From Natribaculum breve (GTDB lineage: Archaea; Halobacteriota; Halobacteria; Halobacteriales; Natrialbaceae): a stretch of DNA of 64,000 nt. The notes beneath the pieces were generated by a model. That model was not told the DNA's origin, ran no database searches, and worked only from the letters and a program-made list of their open reading frames with translations. The DNA lies in contig NZ_CP095390.1 of the NCBI RefSeq assembly GCF_023008585.1, positions 434,001 to 498,000 of the forward strand, written 5' to 3'. The position numbers and the translations under genes were made by a program. Of this stretch, positions 61,449 through 64,000 are shown in pieces (position 1 is the stretch's first letter; every line of letters starts with the position of its first letter).

Positions 61449-62630
61449 ATGGGAGCGCTCTCGAACTTACGCGTCCTCGATCTGACGCAGGTGCTTGCCG
61501 GACCGTACTGTACGATGTTGCTCGCGGACATGGGCGCAGACGTCGTAAAGATCGAGCGTCCCGGCGGCGACTTCATCCGGCCGAACCCGCCGTTCGTCGA
61601 CGACCCCGAGGAAGAAGCCTACGGCGGCTACTTCCAGAGCGTCAATCGCGGGAAGCGAAGCATCGAGCTCGATCTGGGTGACGACGACGACCGCGAGGCG
61701 TTCCTCTCGCTGGTGGAGAAAGCGGACGTCGTCATCGAGAACTATCGTGCGGGCACGATGGAGAAGTTCGACCTCGGCTACGAGACCCTGCGCGAGCACA
61801 ATCCGCAGCTCATCTACTCCTCGATTCGCGGCTTCGGCGACCCGCGGACCGGCGAGACCCACCGACAGGGGCAACCGTCGTACGACCTCATCGCCCAGGC
61901 ACTCGGCGGCGTCATGGAGATCACCGGTCAGGAGGACGGCCCGCCGACGAAAGTCGGCCCCGGCATCGGCGACCTCTTCACCGCGACGCTGAACTGCATC
62001 GGTATCCTCGCGGCGGTCAACCACCGCGAACAGACCGGCGAGGGACAGTACGTCGACACGGCGCTGTACGACTCGATGATCAGCATGACCGAGCGCGCCA
62101 TCTACCAGCAGTCGTACACGGGAGAGCCGCCGACGCGCCAGGGCAACTCCCACCCGACGCTGTTTCCCTTCGACGCCTTCGAGGCCGCCGACGGCCACGT
62201 CGTGATCGCCGGGTTCGGGACCAACCACTGGACGGCCCTCTGTGAGGAGATCGGCCGCCCGGACCTCGCCGAGGAGTACCCCGACCGCGAGAGCCGCCTC
62301 GAGAACCGCGGGTACCTCCGCGAGGAGATCAGTTCGTGGACCACCGAACGGACCGCCGAGACGATCTGTGAGACCCTCGAGGGACGGGTCCCGGTTGCGC
62401 CCGTCCAGAACACGGAGGACATCTTCGCGGACGCTCACGTCCACGATCGCGACATGATCGTCCCGGTCGAACAGCCGGGTGCCGACCGCGAGGTCGAGAT
62501 CGCCGGCAACCCGATCAAGATGACCGAGACGCCACCGCGCGTGCGGGGCCGCGCGCCATTGCTCGGCGAACACCAGGAGGAGATCCTCGGTGACGAGACC
62601 GCCGACGCGGAGACGGCCGCCGACGACTGA
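61449..62630 (+). CDS. mct: Succinyl-CoA:mesaconate CoA-transferase
   Basis: The 393-aa class III CoA-transferase has VLDLTQVLAGPYCTMLLADMGADVVKIERPGGD at the N-terminus and the catalytic Asp at residue 175 (PGIGDLFTAT). It would move CoA from succinyl-CoA to mesaconate, supplying mesaconyl-CoA for Mch. Divergence from glmS-glmE-mal-mch-citE makes this assignment stronger than sequence alone, since class III family members also act on carnitine, formate or oxalate. Confidence 0.92.
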   Translation: MGALSNLRVLDLTQVLAGPYCTMLLADMGADVVKIERPGGDFIRPNPPFVDDPEEEAYGGYFQSVNRGKRSIELDLGDDDDREAFLSLVEKADVVIENYRAGTMEKFDLGYETLREHNPQLIYSSIRGFGDPRTGETHRQGQPSYDLIAQALGGVMEITGQEDGPPTKVGPGIGDLFTATLNCIGILAAVNHREQTGEGQYVDTALYDSMISMTERAIYQQSYTGEPPTRQGNSHPTLFPFDAFEAADGHVVIAGFGTNHWTALCEEIGRPDLAEEYPDRESRLENRGYLREEISSWTTERTAETICETLEGRVPVAPVQNTEDIFADAHVHDRDMIVPVEQPGADREVEIAGNPIKMTETPPRVRGRAPLLGEHQEEILGDETADAETAADD

Positions 62631-62684
62631 TCGCCAGACCGACAGAGAGTAACGTTTTTGCGGTGGCCACGCACACCACGGAGT

Positions 62685-63005
62685 ATGGACTGGCCACACG
62701 ATCCCGACGGCGAGGAAGGAAGCGAAGGGATGCGCAAGTACGACATGGCGATCATCGCGAAGAAAGTCGACGAGGAAGAGGACTTCCCACTCGAGCGCGA
62801 CGAGGTCGTCGCGGAACACGGCGACGACCCCATCCGAATCAACCACCGGAAGGTCGTCGCCCTGCGCGACATCTTCGAGTACGTCGACGAAGAGGAGTTC
62901 GAGACGATCACCGACATGCACAAGGCCGTCGGGAACGCGATGCGGGAAGGCGGCTTCTGGGAGTACCACCCCGAGGGTGCGAACCCCGAGAAGAAACCGG
63001 CGTAG
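62685..63005 (+). CDS. DUF5785-like haloarchaeal protein
   Basis: The 106-aa acidic protein starts MDWPHDPDGEEGSEGMRKYDMAIIAKKVDEEEDFPL. It matches small haloarchaeal proteins of DUF5785 type, with KYDMAIIAKK and REGGFWEYHPEGANPEKKPA conserved. Function is unknown. A TTTTTG stretch lies about 25 bases upstream. It follows mct by 54 bases on the same strand. Confidence 0.82.
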   Translation: MDWPHDPDGEEGSEGMRKYDMAIIAKKVDEEEDFPLERDEVVAEHGDDPIRINHRKVVALRDIFEYVDEEEFETITDMHKAVGNAMREGGFWEYHPEGANPEKKPA

Positions 63006-63046
63006 TCGACACTACGTCCCACATCACGAATCTGGATTGCGTATCA

Positions 63047-63052
63047 TTTATA
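63047..63052 (+). promoter_or_regulatory. arfA box A (TTTATA)
   Basis: TTTATA lies 28 bases upstream of the GTG start at 63081, the spacing of a leaderless haloarchaeal promoter. Confidence 0.6.
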
Positions 63053-63080
63053 CGAAGACAGACGGTACTGTTGGATACCC

Positions 63081-63839
63081 GTGACGAACACGCAGGTTAC
63101 GCTCGTTCAAATCGACAACTACGGACCGTGGACGGTGACGCCGGAGCCACGGCGGGAGGCAGACCTTCAGACGCTGCAGTCGCGACTGTACGCCGACATC
63201 TCGCAGTTCGTCGGCAACCGCGACGGCTACACCTTCTTCACTCGCTTCGACAACATGATCGCCGTCACGAACGGCCTCGACGTCGACGATCACGCCCTCC
63301 TCCAGGAATCGATCGGGAACCGCTATCCCGTGACGCTCAGTCTCGGCGTCGCGACTGGAACCAGTCCGGTGCAGGCGCTTTCGGACGCCACCGCGCTCGT
63401 GCAAGAAGCCGGCAGCGCTCAGGACGCGAACCGTCGCGAGATCCTCGACGGACGCGTCGTCGACGCGAACCACCGCACCGACGACGTCCAGATCGCACAC
63501 TTCGACGTCAACGACGCCACCGGCGAGTACACGGACGAACTCAACGCCTTCGACAGCTTCATCGAGATCGAACAGGGCTACGCCGCGCTCATGAAGTACA
63601 TGCGCCGGACCCACGACAGCCTCTCGTTTTTCGTCGGCGGCGACAACGTCATCGCCGTCTGTCCCGACCTCGAGCGAGACGACTACGAGGACGCCATCGC
63701 TCACGTCGAGGCGTCGGTCGGCGTCGAACTCAAAGTCGGCGTCGGCCGCGGGGAGACCGCACGCGCCGCCGGGATGGACGCCAAACACGCCCTCGAGACC
63801 TGTCGGGCGGACTGCTCTCGCGTGGAACTCGAGTGGTGA
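63081..63839 (+). CDS. arfA: GTP cyclohydrolase III (archaeal ArfA)
   Basis: The 252-aa protein starts MTNTQVTLVQIDNYGPWTVTPEPRREADLQTLQSRLYADI and has two GGDEF-like halves ending FFTRFDNMIAV and FFVGGDNVIAV. ArfA makes the formylated pyrimidine that begins archaeal riboflavin and F420 synthesis. The start is GTG at 63081; no ATG upstream fits. Haloarchaea depend on F420 and FAD enzymes, including those elsewhere in this window. Confidence 0.9.
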   Translation: MTNTQVTLVQIDNYGPWTVTPEPRREADLQTLQSRLYADISQFVGNRDGYTFFTRFDNMIAVTNGLDVDDHALLQESIGNRYPVTLSLGVATGTSPVQALSDATALVQEAGSAQDANRREILDGRVVDANHRTDDVQIAHFDVNDATGEYTDELNAFDSFIEIEQGYAALMKYMRRTHDSLSFFVGGDNVIAVCPDLERDDYEDAIAHVEASVGVELKVGVGRGETARAAGMDAKHALETCRADCSRVELEW

Positions 63840-63946
63840 CGACGCCGGCACGGAACTGACGAAATCACCGAAGAGAAACCTTCGTCGGCCGATTTGATAA
63901 GCCTGCCGGGGGTAGTTTTTAGACGCCCTGTGGACATCATTCACAC

Positions 63947-64000
63947 ATGGAATCGGAACTGTCGGTCAGGGACGTCCTGACGAAAGAGTACGTCGCCGCA
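63947..64000 (+). CDS. CBS-domain protein, N-terminal fragment (cut by window edge)
   Basis: Only 18 codons are visible, reading MESELSVRDVLTKEYVAA. This is the usual beginning of haloarchaeal CBS-pair regulators (V-R-D-V-L-T-K-E-Y). A TTTTTAG box lies 25 bases upstream. The downstream domains are outside the window. Confidence 0.6.
   Translation, partial: MESELSVRDVLTKEYVAA

Overview
The window is a GC-rich chromosomal segment from a halophilic archaeon (class Halobacteria). The evidence is the strongly acidic predicted proteome, twin-arginine and lipobox leaders, a PGF-CTERM surface protein, archaeal information-processing genes (GatE, Gar1, SRP19, a proteasome beta subunit, CetZ) and a complete methylaspartate-cycle gene cluster. 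A Natrialbales-type genus is plausible but cannot be fixed from the sequence alone. I see no CRISPR array, rRNA operon, insertion sequence or prophage. Most of the window is ordinary core chromosome; the novelty lies mainly between the genes.

Layout. 1-9 kb: photolyase (cut by the window edge), CetZ, a tandem universal stress protein, TrmO, a two-RCK potassium channel, an SDR/LLM-oxidoreductase/MBL-hydrolase run and a YwbE-like protein. 9-15 kb: tetrahydropterin biosynthesis (mptE, folP), a haloarchaeal protein overlapping trmJ, a Yip1-like membrane protein and an ABC exporter pair. 15-25 kb: gatE, a cupredoxin, two paralogous pairs of bacterial-PH-domain membrane proteins (18.3-20.4 and 23.4-25.5 kb), a zinc-finger protein, an SDR and fumarase. 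25-31 kb: an FMN-binding-fold protein, BolA, cysS, a lipoprotein, a presenilin-type protease and srp19-gar1. 31-35 kb: btuF diverging from btuCD (corrinoid uptake). 35-45 kb: a lipoprotein with a pilin-like C-terminal module, HxlR and SRPBCC proteins, penicillin acylase, a membrane HTH regulator, a Cys-rich DUF326 protein, an aldo/keto reductase interrupted by one in-frame TGA, TenA and an HTH-CBS regulator. 45-55 kb: psmB, a divergent Gfo/Idh-ThuA pair, a DUF389 membrane protein, an eIF2B/R15P-isomerase-like protein, Mrp ATPase, a uracil-DNA glycosylase and tRNA-Ser(UGA). 55-64 kb: citE, mch, mal, glmE and glmS diverging from mct, then a DUF5785-like protein, arfA and the start of a CBS protein.

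How genes fit together. Glutamate mutase (GlmES) makes 3-methylaspartate, Mal deaminates it to mesaconate, Mct activates it to mesaconyl-CoA, Mch hydrates that, and CitE cleaves the product to glyoxylate and propionyl-CoA. This is the haloarchaeal acetyl-CoA assimilation route. Glutamate mutase needs adenosylcobalamin, and a BtuFCD corrinoid importer lies 25 kb away.

Two intergenic systems deserve most attention. First, eleven REP-like palindromes of 80-120 bp in related families; three of the four copies of one family are identical over 80 bp. Eight of the eleven sit directly on the TGA stop codon of a gene, seven with the stop's A as the first base of the palindrome. Second, downstream of tRNA-Ser there are two tandem double-hairpin units, each ending in a copy of the 3' end of that tRNA.
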